Source: Erwinia piriflorinigrans CFBP 5888 (lineage in GTDB: Bacteria > Pseudomonadota > Gammaproteobacteria > Enterobacterales > Enterobacteriaceae). Taken from it: a DNA stretch of 64,000 bases. The notes under the pieces were generated by a model, which was given only the letters and a program-made list of their open reading frames with translations, did not search any database and was not told where the DNA came from. Below, piece after piece: positions 55,080 to 64,000 of this stretch (position 1 is its first letter; the number at the start of each line of letters is the position of its first letter). Where the stretch lies: the NCBI RefSeq assembly GCF_001050515.1, contig NZ_CAHS01000015.1, forward strand, positions 1-64,000. The letters run 5' to 3'. Position numbers and translations under genes: made by a program.

Positions 55080-57467
55080 ATGAAATTCAGTGAACTCTGG
55101 TTACGTGAATGGGTCAACCCGTCCATTGACAGTACCGCTCTTTCCAATCAGATCACCATGGCCGGTCTTGAAGTGGATGGCGTGGATGCCGTTGCCGGTG
55201 CTTTTCATGGTGTGGTAGTGGGTGAAGTGGTCGAATGCACTCAACATCCTAATGCCGACAAGCTTCGCGTGACTAAGATTAATGTGGGTGGCGATCGCCT
55301 GCTGGATATCGTCTGTGGTGCGCCAAACTGCCGTCAGGGGCTGAAGGTGGCCGTGGCAACAGTCGGGGCAGTTCTGCCAGGCGATTTCAAAATTAAAGCC
55401 GCTAAATTACGCGGTGAGCCGTCAGAAGGCATGCTGTGCTCATTCTCCGAGCTGGGTATTTCCGTCGAACAGGACGGGATTATTGAACTGCCGCAGGATG
55501 CTTCAGTAGGAACAGATATTCGTGACTATCTTCAGCTGAATGACCACACCATTGAAATCAGCGTCACACCAAACCGTGCGGATTGCCTGGGCATTATCGG
55601 CGTGGCTCGTGATGTCGCGGTACTAAACAGGTTGCCGTTGAATGAGGTGGATATCCAGCCAGTTTCCGCAACGTTGCCGGACACTTTCCCGATCCGTGTT
55701 GATGCACCTGAAGCCTGCCCGCGTTACCTGGGGCGGGTGGTGAAAGGTGTCAACGTGAAGGCCGCTACGCCGTTATGGATGCAGGAAAAATTGCGCCGTT
55801 GCGGAATACGTTCCATCGATCCGGTCGTTGACGTGACAAACTACGTTTTACTTGAACTTGGTCAGCCGATGCATGCATTTGACCTCGACCGCATTGATGG
55901 CGGTATCGTGGTTCGTCAGGCGGAAGAGGGTGAGATGCTGAAACTGCTCGATGGCAACGAAGCCAAAATGAGCAGCGATATGTTGGTGATTGCCGATGAC
56001 AAGAAAGCGCTGGCAATGGCGGGTATTTTTGGCGGCGAACATTCCGGCGTAAACTCGCAGACGCAGAACGTGTTGTTAGAATGTGCTTTCTTCAGTCCGC
56101 TATCGATTACCGGACGTGCACGTCGTTATGGCCTGCATACTGATGCCTCTCATCGCTATGAACGTGGTGTTGATTCGGCACTGCAATATAGAGCCATTGA
56201 ACGCGCAACGCGCCTGTTATTGGATATCTGCGGTGGCGCAGCCGGCCCGGTGATTGATGTGACGGATGAAGCCGCATTACCTCAGCGCGGCACCATCATT
56301 CTGCGTCGTGAAAAACTGGATCGTCTTATCGGTCATGTCATTGCTGATGCAGAGGTGAGTGATATTCTGCGTCGTCTGGGCTGTGAAGTCACAGAAGAAC
56401 AGGGCAAATGGCATGCAATCGCCCCGAGCTGGCGCTTCGATCTTTCTATTGAGGAAGATTTGGTGGAAGAGGTCGCTCGCATCTATGGTTACGACAATAT
56501 TCCTGACGTGCCGGTGCAGGCCGGTCTGGTGATGACCAAACACCGCGAGGCCGATCTGTCGCTGAAACGTGTTAAAGCGTTACTGGTGGACAAAGGTTAC
56601 CAGGAAGCGATTACTTACAGCTTCGTTGATCCTAAAATTCAGGCGCTGCTGCATCCGGGAGAAGATAATCTGGTTCTTCCAAGCCCCATCTCAGTTGAGA
56701 TGTCAGCGATGCGATTATCGCTGTGGAGTGGTCTGCTGGGCGCAGTGGCTTATAATCAGAATCGTCAACAGTCACGCGTACGCCTGTTCGAAAGCGGCCT
56801 GCGCTTTGTACCGGATACGCAGGCAAACCTCGGCATCCGCCAGGAAGTGATGTTGGCAGGTGTGATTTCTGGTCACCGTAATGAGGAACATTGGGATCTG
56901 GCACGCGATGCGGTAGATTTCTATGATCTGAAAGGTGATGTAGAATCTGTTCTGGAGCTAACCAATAAGCTGGACGATATCCGGTTTGTCGCCGCAGCCA
57001 ATCCTGCACTTCATCCTGGCCAAAGCGCTGGCGTATATTTGCGTGATGAACACATTGGATTTATTGGAGTTGTTCACCCCGAACTGGAACGCAAGCTTGA
57101 TCTTAATGGGCGTACGGTTGTTTTCGAATTGCAGTGGGACAAGCTCGCAGACCGCGTCCTGCCTGATGCCAGCACGGTTTCTCGCTTCCCGGCAAACCGT
57201 CGTGATATTGCTGTAGTTGTGGCTGAAAACGTACCCGCAGGCGATGTCATCACAGAGTGTAAGAAAGTTGGCGCAAATCAGTTAGTTGGCGTAAACTTGT
57301 TTGACGTGTACCGTGGTAAGGGCGTAAATGAAGGTTTTAAGAGCCTCGCTATCAGCCTGACTTTACAAGATACCAGCCGGACACTCGAAGAAGAGGAGAT
57401 TGCCGCTACCGTTGCAAGATGCGTAGAGGCACTGAAAGAGCGATTCCAAGCATCCTTGAGGGATTGA
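55080..57467 (+). CDS. pheT: Phenylalanyl-tRNA synthetase beta subunit
   Basis: The 795-aa subunit carries tRNA recognition and editing. Domains in order: N-terminal B1 with the EMAP/tRNA-binding fold (40-150, [15 protein letters not shown]), B3/B4 editing domain (about 210-400, with the EAD-like GIFGGEHSG), B5 DNA-binding-like fold (400-475), catalytic-like B6/B7 (475-690) and C-terminal ferredoxin anticodon-binding domain (700-795, [14 protein letters not shown]). It is followed by ihfA after 4 nt. Confidence 0.98.
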   Translation: MKFSELWLREWVNPSIDSTALSNQITMAGLEVDGVDAVAGAFHGVVVGEVVECTQHPNADKLRVTKINVGGDRLLDIVCGAPNCRQGLKVAVATVGAVLPGDFKIKAAKLRGEPSEGMLCSFSELGISVEQDGIIELPQDASVGTDIRDYLQLNDHTIEISVTPNRADCLGIIGVARDVAVLNRLPLNEVDIQPVSATLPDTFPIRVDAPEACPRYLGRVVKGVNVKAATPLWMQEKLRRCGIRSIDPVVDVTNYVLLELGQPMHAFDLDRIDGGIVVRQAEEGEMLKLLDGNEAKMSSDMLVIADDKKALAMAGIFGGEHSGVNSQTQNVLLECAFFSPLSITGRARRYGLHTDASHRYERGVDSALQYRAIERATRLLLDICGGAAGPVIDVTDEAALPQRGTIILRREKLDRLIGHVIADAEVSDILRRLGCEVTEEQGKWHAIAPSWRFDLSIEEDLVEEVARIYGYDNIPDVPVQAGLVMTKHREADLSLKRVKALLVDKGYQEAITYSFVDPKIQALLHPGEDNLVLPSPISVEMSAMRLSLWSGLLGAVAYNQNRQQSRVRLFESGLRFVPDTQANLGIRQEVMLAGVISGHRNEEHWDLARDAVDFYDLKGDVESVLELTNKLDDIRFVAAANPALHPGQSAGVYLRDEHIGFIGVVHPELERKLDLNGRTVVFELQWDKLADRVLPDASTVSRFPANRRDIAVVVAENVPAGDVITECKKVGANQLVGVNLFDVYRGKGVNEGFKSLAISLTLQDTSRTLEEEEIAATVARCVEALKERFQASLRD

Positions 57468-57471
57468 ACCT

Positions 57472-57771
57472 ATGGCGCTTACAAAAGCTGAAATGTCTGA
57501 ATACCTGTTTGAAAAGCTTGGGCTTAGCAAACGTGATGCCAAAGAGCTGGTAGAACTGTTTTTTGAAGAGGTGCGTCGTGCTTTGGAAAACGGTGAACAG
57601 GTCAAACTGTCAGGATTTGGCAACTTCGACCTTCGCGACAAAAATCAACGTCCGGGAAGAAATCCTAAAACGGGTGAAGATATTCCCATTACGGCTCGCC
57701 GGGTTGTCACGTTTCGACCTGGTCAGAAATTAAAAAGCCGGGTTGAGAACGCCTCGCCGAAAGAAGATTAA
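57472..57771 (+). CDS. ihfA: Integration host factor alpha subunit
   Basis: The 99-aa DNA-bending subunit that pairs with IhfB. It starts [20 protein letters not shown]. The beta-arm with the intercalating Pro lies in [17 protein letters not shown]. It is co-transcribed with pheST as in E. coli. A strong terminator follows. Confidence 0.98.
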   Translation: MALTKAEMSEYLFEKLGLSKRDAKELVELFFEEVRRALENGEQVKLSGFGNFDLRDKNQRPGRNPKTGEDIPITARRVVTFRPGQKLKSRVENASPKED

Positions 57772-57783
57772 TTACCGTTGTTC

Positions 57784-57808
57784 AAAAGGCCGCGCAAGCG
57801 GCCTTTTT
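57784..57808 (+). terminator. Intrinsic terminator after ihfA
   Basis: AAAAGGCCGC (57784-57793), loop GCAA, GCGGCCTTTT (57798-57807), then T. Confidence 0.92.
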
Positions 57809-57918
57809 CATTGCGTTCGATAATGGCCTGAAGCGTAAAGGTGCTTTAAAACCAGCAGTCAGGGTGTCCCACATGGGGCCCGGCGGCTGTTATTTTCCAC
57901 AGCTAAACAGGAAAAACG

Positions 57919-58463
57919 ATGAGCTTATTTGATACCGAGCTGGTTACACTGGACGGCGAAAAAACAACTCTGGCCCAGTGGCAAGGAGATGTTCTGCTGG
58001 TGGTCAATGTGGCATCAAAATGTGGCCTGACGCCGCAATATGAAGCCCTGAAGATTTACAGAAAACGTGGCATAAGCAGCGGCTGACGGTACTGGGATTT
58101 CCTTGCAATGCCTTTCTGGAGCAGGAGCCAGGTAGTGAAGCCGAAATCAAAACGTTTTGCAGCACCACCTACGGCGTGAGTTTCCCTATGTTCAGCAAAA
58201 TTGAGGTTAACGGTCCGCAGCGTCATCCGCTCTATGCACAGCTTATTGCAGCTCGGCCGGAAACCATCGCCCCTGAAAACAGCGTTTTTGCTGAAAGAAT
58301 GGCCAGCAAAGGCCGTGCTGCAAAAGAGTATGGTGATGTCCTGTGGAACTTCGAGAAGTTTATTATCGATCGTGATGGTCAGGTTGTGGGGCGTTTCTCA
58401 CCTGACATGGAGCCCAACGATCCGTGTCTGTTGGCGTGTATCGGCAAGGCGCTGGGTAAATAG
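57919..58463 (+). pseudogene. btuE: Frameshifted glutathione/thioredoxin peroxidase BtuE
   Basis: The first frame encodes MSLFDTELVTLDGEKTTL through NVASKCGLTPQYEAL, including the peroxidatic Cys, then ends at a TGA near 58084. From about 58051 a different frame continues the family sequence (EDLQKTWHKQRLTVLGFPCN, then FLEQEPGS, MFSKIEVNG, DVLWNFEKFI with the conserved Trp, RFSPDMEPND) to 58463. A single missing base near 58048-58051 (CTGAAGAT for CTGGAAGAT) explains it. A short-ORF caller would see only the last 95 codons from 58176. btuC and btuD, which flank btuE in E. coli, are absent. Confidence 0.85.
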
Positions 58464-58686
58464 ACCTCGATGGACATGACGTGCGATGCGATCCCTATAG
58501 CACAAGTTAAAACCGGGTTGTTCATCTCTTCTCCTGCCCTCAACTGAGCCAAGTAAAGTTCAGGGCGGGACGCAGCCAACGATGGGCAGCACGCGCTGTT
58601 AATTCCCGGTTTAACAAATGGCGGATGTTGCCAGTTCACGGGTTGACCGCTAAATTAGATCCATGAGTGATAAAGGGACGTACATA

Positions 58687-59145
58687 ATGCGTTTTTTCCT
58701 GGTGTTGACTGTGATGATTCTGGCTGGTTGTAGCAGCCGTGCACCCGCACCCAATTCAAGGCTTGCAGATTCAATTAGCGTTATTGCGCAACTCAACGAC
58801 CAGCTTGGACAATGGCGTGGTGCGCCGTATCACTATGGCGGCATGGATCGCGGCGGCGTTGACTGTTCTGGATTTGTTTATCTAACTTTCCGCGAACGAT
58901 TTAATTTGCAATTACCCCGTACCACATCAGCGCAGACCGGTATCGGGACACGTATTGATAAGTCACAGCTATTGCCGGGCGATCTGGTTTTCTTTAAAAC
59001 GGGCAGTGGTGAAAACGGACTGCATGTTGGCATTTACGACACGGATAATTATTTTATTCATGCCTCAACCAGTCGGGGAGTGACGCGCTCGTCATTGGAT
59101 AATGTTTACTGGCGTAAAGTTTTTTGGCAGGCACGGCGAATTTAA
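58687..59145 (+). CDS. nlpC: NlpC/P60-family lipoprotein endopeptidase NlpC
   Basis: A 152-aa lipoprotein and predicted cell-wall DL-endopeptidase. I start at 58687 (AGGGA 8 nt upstream), which gives a proper signal peptide MRFFLVLTVMILAGC with lipid Cys15. The 58663 start would add eight residues before it. The catalytic triad is visible: Cys60 in GVDCSGFVYLTF, His in GLHVGIYD and the third polar His in YFIHASTSRGV. It lies between btuE and the ydiV-like gene, as in E. coli. Confidence 0.94.
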   Translation: MRFFLVLTVMILAGCSSRAPAPNSRLADSISVIAQLNDQLGQWRGAPYHYGGMDRGGVDCSGFVYLTFRERFNLQLPRTTSAQTGIGTRIDKSQLLPGDLVFFKTGSGENGLHVGIYDTDNYFIHASTSRGVTRSSLDNVYWRKVFWQARRI

Positions 59146-59485
59146 TCTTTCCTCCACACATCTTAATGCCGCTTTTAACACCATTTGATTTATATCCACA
59201 GTGTTAGCGTTAGCGAAGTTAACCATTACGATATGAGATTAATTCCCCTTAAGTGTTATTTTTTGCTACACCAGTCTCTTTTTTAGTTAAGAAGTGATGA
59301 ACTAAACAAGCGTAACGAACTCTCCCTTTTCATTAAGATGACACAGGTAAAGACTGTTTGTGTCATTTTTGTGGTAGTTTAGCGTCCCGGAATGCAAGTA
59401 TGAGAAAAAAATAGTAGAATGACGACGGGATGACGACGCACTTGTCCTGTTGTTGAATACAGGTTGGCGGAGATCACCGCTTAAA
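59146..59485. other. Spacer between nlpC and the YdiV-like gene with a terminator-like hairpin
   Basis: No gene in 340 nt. ATGACACA (59338-59345) pairs with TGTGTCAT (59359-59366), 13-nt loop, followed by TTTT. It is 190 nt past nlpC and 120 nt before the next start. It could end nlpC transcription, be a leader attenuator or end a small RNA. Confidence 0.5.
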
Positions 59486-60238
59486 ATGGCGAATGAAATG
59501 AAAATCCATCTGCAAGCGGATTATAAAACTCATAACGGTTTCTGTCCGATTTATGCCCCAGACGGGCAGTTAACGGCTGTTGAAATGTTGACTCACTTTA
59601 CTCATGCGGCGGCCAACGTGTCGATACCGCAGGAAATTCTTACCCCTCAGCTTAATGACCAGCAGCGCCTCCGGTTGATGCAGGATAAAATTAATATCAT
59701 CTCAAGACATCATGGCTTCTTTATTCAACATAATGTCAATGTTGCCATTAATATTGATATGGCCCTGGCGAAGACCATCCTCGAAAGCGACCTGTTACTC
59801 AAGAAGATGCGCCTGCTTGACTGTGTTGAATTGGAGATAAGTGAAAGTTTTCCGGGTCTGAAAGACGGCGATGATTATGATCATCTGATGAGTTTGGGTG
59901 AAAGTTTTAGTTTAAGCCTGAATAATTACGGCGCGGGACAGGCAACGTCGAAAGCCATTTTCGACAATCTTTTTTATCGTATTAAGCTGGATAAGGGATT
60001 TATTCATCGCAGCATCAAGCGCTTGTCCTTCCAGCCATTTATTGGCGCTATTCTCGATCACATTAAACCGCATTGTCAGGAAGTGGTGGTACAGGGGATC
60101 GATAACTTTGCCGACCTGCAAACCGTCCGTCAGTTTGATTTCGACGGTATTCAGGGGGCGCTGTTTGTCACCGAGTATGAAGAAACGTTGATGCGCCTGC
60201 TGGAAACGCCCTATCTTTTACCCGATTCTGCCATGTAA
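59486..60238 (+). CDS. ydiV: Degenerate EAL-domain protein, YdiV orthologue by position
   Basis: 250 aa from the ATG at 59486 (GGCGGAGA 12 nt upstream). The next Met, 59498 (MKIHLQADY), is the closest match to E. coli YdiV and is also possible. The TTG at 59450 is unlikely. The EAL motif is EISESFP, DDFG is NNYGAG, Lys is kept (IKLDKGF), and the late Glu is lost (VVVQGIDN). It should therefore not degrade c-di-GMP. YdiV in E. coli and Salmonella binds FlhD and shuts off flagella. Synteny nlpC-ydiV-selO supports orthology. Confidence 0.82.
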   Translation: MANEMKIHLQADYKTHNGFCPIYAPDGQLTAVEMLTHFTHAAANVSIPQEILTPQLNDQQRLRLMQDKINIISRHHGFFIQHNVNVAINIDMALAKTILESDLLLKKMRLLDCVELEISESFPGLKDGDDYDHLMSLGESFSLSLNNYGAGQATSKAIFDNLFYRIKLDKGFIHRSIKRLSFQPFIGAILDHIKPHCQEVVVQGIDNFADLQTVRQFDFDGIQGALFVTEYEETLMRLLETPYLLPDSAM

Positions 60239-60349
60239 TACCCCGTAATACCCCTGTTATTAATCGGTGTTTAGCCGCCGCCGGGCGCTTTACACTAACC
60301 CGAATAGATCGCCGCCGGGGCGGTTCCCGGTGGCGCAGGGAGAGGCGTG

Positions 60350-61789
60350 ATGCAATTTAATAATACCTGGCATAATGAGCTGGATGGTTTTTACACTGCG
60401 CTGCAACCCACACCGCTGAAAAATGCGCGTCTGCTGTATCACAGTGCCGAGCTGGCGCAGGATCTGGGGCTGGATGAACGCTTGTTTGATGCGCAAAACG
60501 TAGGGCTGTGGAGTGGCGAGCATTTAGCCGAAGGTATGCAGCCGTTGGCACAGGTTTACAGCGGTCACCAGTTTGGCGTCTGGGCAGGGCAGCTGGGTGA
60601 CGGACGTGGACTGCTGCTCGGTGAGCAGCAGTTGCCTGATGGGCGAAAATTTGACTGGCATTTGAAAGGAGCCGGACTTACGCCGTATTCCCGCATGGGC
60701 GATGGTCGGGCGGTATTGCGTTCGACCCTGCGCGAATTTCTTGCCGGTGAAGCGATGCATCATCTTGGCATCGCAACCTCGCGGGCGTTGACGGTGGTGA
60801 CCAGCGATGAACCGGTCTATCGGGAAACCACCGAGGCTGGCGCCATGTTGCTGCGCGTGGCGGAAAGCCACGTCCGTTTTGGTCACTTTGAGCACTTTTA
60901 TTATCTGGGACAGACGGAGAAAGTGACTCAACTTGCTGACTATGTGATCCGTCACCACTGGCCGGAGCTAGTGCAGGAGAGCGACAGATATTTGCTGTGG
61001 TTTAGTGATGTGGTGCAACGCACCGCGCGGACGATCGCCGGTTGGCAAAGCATCGGTTTTGCGCACGGCGTGATGAATACGGACAATATGTCGATTCTCG
61101 GACTGACGCTGGATTATGGCCCCTACGGTTTCCTCGACGACTACCAGCCAGATTTCATCTGTAATCACTCTGACCATCAGGGCCGCTATAGTTTCGAAAA
61201 TCAACCTATGATCGGCCTGTGGAATTTGAATCGCCTCGCGCATGCGCTTTCAGGGCTAATGAGCCCGCAGCAGCTTAAACAGGCGCTGGCAGGCTATGAA
61301 CCCGAACTGATGCGCTGCTGGGGAGAGAAGATGCGTGCCAAACTTGGGCTGCTTACCCCAGGTAAAGACGACAATAATATTCTTACCGGATTGCTGTCGC
61401 TAATGACCAGAGAAGGCAGTGATTACACGCGCACATTCCGTCAGCTCAGCCAGAGTGAGCAGCGACAGTTGCGTTCGCCAATGCGTGATGAGTTCATTGA
61501 CCGTGACGCCTTTGACAGCTGGTATAACGTCTGGCGTCAACGGGTGTTGCAGGAGGAACGCAGCGACGAGGAGCGCCAGCGAACGATGAAACAGGCCAAT
61601 CCGGCGTTGGTATTGCGTAATTATCTGGCACAGCAGGCAATAGAGCGGGCTGAGCAGGATGATATCAGCGTGTTCGCGCGTCTTCATCAGGCTCTGTCGC
61701 GACCGTTTGACGATGCGCCAGAGTTTGCTGACCTGGCGCGTCGCCCACCTGACTGGGGAAAAAAACTGGAAGTCAGCTGCTCAAGCTAA
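60350..61789 (+). CDS. selO: Protein adenylyltransferase SelO (YdiU)
   Basis: Pseudokinase-fold enzyme that transfers AMP to Ser, Thr or Tyr of proteins, linked to redox stress. It has 479 aa from 60350. The GTG at 60347 is within the ribosome binding spacing. Landmarks are [24 protein letters not shown], the [32 protein letters not shown] block, [23 protein letters not shown] with metal-binding Asn and Asp, and the C-terminal SCSS (Cys where eukaryotic SelO has selenocysteine). Its stop overlaps the hmuV end by 4 nt. Confidence 0.96.
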   Translation: MQFNNTWHNELDGFYTALQPTPLKNARLLYHSAELAQDLGLDERLFDAQNVGLWSGEHLAEGMQPLAQVYSGHQFGVWAGQLGDGRGLLLGEQQLPDGRKFDWHLKGAGLTPYSRMGDGRAVLRSTLREFLAGEAMHHLGIATSRALTVVTSDEPVYRETTEAGAMLLRVAESHVRFGHFEHFYYLGQTEKVTQLADYVIRHHWPELVQESDRYLLWFSDVVQRTARTIAGWQSIGFAHGVMNTDNMSILGLTLDYGPYGFLDDYQPDFICNHSDHQGRYSFENQPMIGLWNLNRLAHALSGLMSPQQLKQALAGYEPELMRCWGEKMRAKLGLLTPGKDDNNILTGLLSLMTREGSDYTRTFRQLSQSEQRQLRSPMRDEFIDRDAFDSWYNVWRQRVLQEERSDEERQRTMKQANPALVLRNYLAQQAIERAEQDDISVFARLHQALSRPFDDAPEFADLARRPPDWGKKLEVSCSS

Positions 61790-62565
61790 CGCCGTAACGT
61801 CACCTGGGGCACCCCTTCGCAGCGATGCGGGTGTACCATCACATCGGCGTGATACCAACGGGTCAGCATAGGTTCGTTTACCACTTCTTCTGGCACTCCC
61901 TGCGCGACCAGCCGCCCGTCAGCCAAGAGCATGACGCGATCTGACCATAAGGCGGCAAGGTTCAGGTCGTGCAGCACGCAGCAGACGCTGAGCGGGTGTT
62001 GGCGCGTCAGCCGGAAGAGTAAGCGCAGTAGATGCTGCTGATGGTAGAGATCCAGTGCGGAAGTCGGTTCGTCAAGGAACAACCAGCCGCGTGGCCCATC
62101 GTGCCGCCACAGCTGCGCCAGCGCTCTGGCAAGCTGTACCCGCTGTTGTTCCCCACCGGAAAGCTGCAAATAATCGCGGTTGGCCAATTCGTCACAGCCC
62201 GTCAGGGCCATCACCTGTTCCACCACCGGTTTAATTGCCAGCTGCGGCCAGGGCGCACGCCCCATCGCGACCACATCGGCAACGCGTAGGGGGAAAGCCA
62301 TGCTGCTCTGCTGGCGCATCACCGCACGCTGCTGTGCCAGTTGTCCGGCGGACCAGTGTGCCATCGGTTGGTTATTCAGCAGACATTGGCCGTGCTGAGG
62401 GGTGATAAATCCGCTTAACAGGCGTAGCAGCGTCGACTTACCCGCTCCATTCGGGCCGATCAGCGATACCATTTCTCCCAAACGCAGGTTCAGCGAAATA
62501 TCCTCTATCAACCAGCGCTGGCCCCGGCGATAACTCAATCCATTTGCTGTCAGTAAATCATCCAC
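61786..62565 (-). CDS. hmuV: Haemin ABC transporter ATP-binding protein HmuV
   Basis: ATPase of the haemin importer (259 aa). Walker [10 protein letters not shown] is at 37-45, Q-loop MRQQSSMAF, signature [15 protein letters not shown], Walker [14 protein letters not shown] and switch His in VLHDLNLAA. It starts with GTG and overlaps hmuU by 8 nt, last gene of the visible hmuTUV set. It is very near to BtuD/FhuC types, so the haemin assignment rests on HmuU and HmuT. Confidence 0.9.
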   Translation of the reverse strand: MDDLLTANGLSYRRGQRWLIEDISLNLRLGEMVSLIGPNGAGKSTLLRLLSGFITPQHGQCLLNNQPMAHWSAGQLAQQRAVMRQQSSMAFPLRVADVVAMGRAPWPQLAIKPVVEQVMALTGCDELANRDYLQLSGGEQQRVQLARALAQLWRHDGPRGWLFLDEPTSALDLYHQQHLLRLLFRLTRQHPLSVCCVLHDLNLAALWSDRVMLLADGRLVAQGVPEEVVNEPMLTRWYHADVMVHPHRCEGVPQVTLRR

Positions 62566-63559
62566 GCAGGCCTCCCTGTCGACGCATGATCAGCCACAGG
62601 AACCAGGGACCACCGATGAGGCTGGTCAGCAATCCCACCGGCATCTCTGCCGGTGCGACCAGCGTGCGCGCAAGGGTATCGGCCAGCAGTAGCAGGATTG
62701 CGCCACTGAGCAGTGAAGAGGGCAACAGCCAGCGATGGTCGCCACCGAGGCAGAAGCGCATCAGATGTGGTACGACCAGGCCAATAAAGCCAATCACTCC
62801 GCTTACCGCCACGGCAGCCGCCACCAGCAATGCGCTGAACACCAGCAGATAACGCTGTGTGCGCGGGACGTCAACGCCGAGGTAATGAGCCTCCTCGTCT
62901 CCCAGTTGCAGGATATTCAGACGTTTTGCCAGGCGTTGTACCAGCACCATACAGGGCAGCACCACTGAGGCACATAGCAGCACCGTTGGCCATTGCGCCT
63001 GGCCGAGACTGCCCATTCCCCAGAGCGAAAGCTGGCGAAGCTGCTGATCATTACTTAACCATGACAGCACGCCGACTGCCGCCCCGCAAAGGGCATTTAT
63101 CGCGATACCTACCAGCAGTAATCGGCTAAGTCCACTGGTCCCCTTACGGCTGAGCAGGAAGATGACCAGCGTCACGGCCAGACTGCCGAAGAACGCAGCC
63201 AGTAGCGGCAGATACAACATCAATACGCCTGGAAGAGCGAGTGAGAGCACAATCGAAATGGCTACTGCCAGCGCGGCACCGCTGCTGATGCCCAACAGGC
63301 CAGGGTCGGCCAGAGGGTTACGGAACAAACCCTGCATGACGCAGCCGGATAAGGCCAGTGCACCGCCGACCAACATCGCCAATAGCACGCGCGGCAGGCG
63401 GATGGTAAACCAGATTTGCCAAAGAGTGCTGTTGCTCCCCGCCTGCCATAACATCGGCAGTGACAGCTTCATCGCCCCGATGTTGGCGGCGCTGATGGCC
63501 AGCGTAAGCAACAAAAGGAATAACAGGCACAGCCAGCGTCGGGGATGTGTTGATTTCAC
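62558..63559 (-). CDS. hmuU: Haemin ABC transporter permease HmuU
   Basis: FecCD-family permease of 333 aa with about ten helices. Landmarks are LPRVLLAMLVGGALALSGCVMQGLFRNPLADPGLLGISSGAALA (EAA-like and pore region) and VSGVIGFIGLVVPHLMRFCLGGDHR (NBD-coupling). It begins with GTG that overlaps the hmuT stop (GTGA) and overlaps hmuV downstream. The inner-membrane channel is for periplasmic haemin. Confidence 0.92.
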   Translation of the reverse strand: MKSTHPRRWLCLLFLLLLTLAISAANIGAMKLSLPMLWQAGSNSTLWQIWFTIRLPRVLLAMLVGGALALSGCVMQGLFRNPLADPGLLGISSGAALAVAISIVLSLALPGVLMLYLPLLAAFFGSLAVTLVIFLLSRKGTSGLSRLLLVGIAINALCGAAVGVLSWLSNDQQLRQLSLWGMGSLGQAQWPTVLLCASVVLPCMVLVQRLAKRLNILQLGDEEAHYLGVDVPRTQRYLLVFSALLVAAAVAVSGVIGFIGLVVPHLMRFCLGGDHRWLLPSSLLSGAILLLLADTLARTLVAPAEMPVGLLTSLIGGPWFLWLIMRRQGGLRG

Positions 63560-64000
63560 AGCACAGCTTCCGCAGCCCGGCGTAATGCACGGATAGCCGC
63601 CGGGGTATCGATACCAAAACCGGTCAACGCCATATCATCGACTATCAACAGCCGTTGTGCTTTGCCTGCGGGTGTCAGTGCAATGCCGGGCAGTTTCCAC
63701 AGGTTCTCTGAACCGCCCAAAGTGCGTATGCCGTCAGTGGTGGCGACAATCAACTGCGGTGCGCTGGCTATTACGCCTTCCTGAGATAATGGCTGATAGC
63801 GCGCTATCCCAGCCATGGCGTTCTGCAATCCGGCTGCATGGATTGCCGCATCGGCAGCGGTGCCACTGCCGGCACCCATCGTGCCCATTCCCTGATGTGC
63901 CAGAATAAACAGCACTTTTACCGGCAAAGGCTGGGTCGATATGCTGCTGAGCTGCTTTTTGACTTTTTCCTGTAACGCCTGCCCGTTCTCTTCTCGATGC
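63556..64000 (-). CDS. hmuT: Haemin periplasmic binding protein HmuT (partial)
   Basis: The C-terminal ~147 residues of a type III periplasmic binding protein. The gene runs off the right edge, so the true start is outside the window. The visible frame includes QALQEKVKKQLSSIS before PVKVLFILAHQGMGTMGAGSGTAADAAIHAAGL and ends DTPAAIRALRRAAEAVL. The alternating beta/alpha pattern and GTAADAAIHAAG match haemin binders next to FecCD permeases. Overlap with hmuU implies coupling. Confidence 0.88.
   Translation of the reverse strand, partial: HREENGQALQEKVKKQLSSISTQPLPVKVLFILAHQGMGTMGAGSGTAADAAIHAAGLQNAMAGIARYQPLSQEGVIASAPQLIVATTDGIRTLGGSENLWKLPGIALTPAGKAQRLLIVDDMALTGFGIDTPAAIRALRRAAEAVL

Overview
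The window is a chromosomal segment of a plant-associated enterobacterium, most likely Erwinia (amylovora/pyrifoliae/tasmaniensis type). The protein sequences are clearly enterobacterial, with near-identical Prs, PrfA and translation genes. Species-level cues are a scrKYABR sucrose regulon, a fragmentary type VI secretion locus, hmuTUV haemin uptake genes and an IS630-type transposase remnant. No tRNA, rRNA, CRISPR array or intact mobile element was seen.

Left half (about 1-30 kb): the order follows the E. coli 27-min region (ychF, pth, ychH, prs, ispE, lolB, hemA, prfA, prmC, sirB2, sirB1, kdsA, chaA, chaC, ychO), with local insertions and losses. A SulP-type anion transporter and a degenerate EAL protein separate ychF from pth. 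hslJ lies after kdsA. The scr operon lies between chaA and chaC, and chaB is absent. A three-gene T6SS remnant (tssL, a short tssM, tagF) lies between chaC and ychO, where ychN is absent. sirB2 is decayed.

Junction (about 30-32.4 kb): a bestrophin-like gene tail, a 20-bp tandem repeat, a general porin and a long AT-rich spacer separate two blocks that are far apart in E. coli.

Right half (about 32.4-61.8 kb): this matches E. coli b1748 down to b1706: astCADBE (arginine succinyltransferase pathway, with a visible sigma-54 promoter), spy, cho, nadE, an MFS exporter, osmE, a small Pro/Trp/His-rich secreted protein, tcyP, ydjM (with LexA boxes), yniC, yniB, yniA, ydiZ, ydiY, thrS-infC-rpmI-rplT, pheM-pheS-pheT-ihfA, a frameshifted btuE, nlpC, a YdiV-like EAL protein and selO. 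pfkB, btuC and btuD are absent. The window ends inside a haemin ABC transporter operon, hmuTUV, on the minus strand.

Readable regulation includes the pheM leader peptide and attenuator, a thrS operator hairpin resembling a tRNA-Thr anticodon arm, the AUU start of infC, two ScrR-type palindromes, LexA boxes, a GG-N10-GC promoter for ast and many intrinsic terminators. Nothing here is clearly a wholly new system. The most unusual items are the orphan TssL/short TssM/TagF set, two YdiV-like degenerate EAL proteins in one window, and several genes caught in decay.
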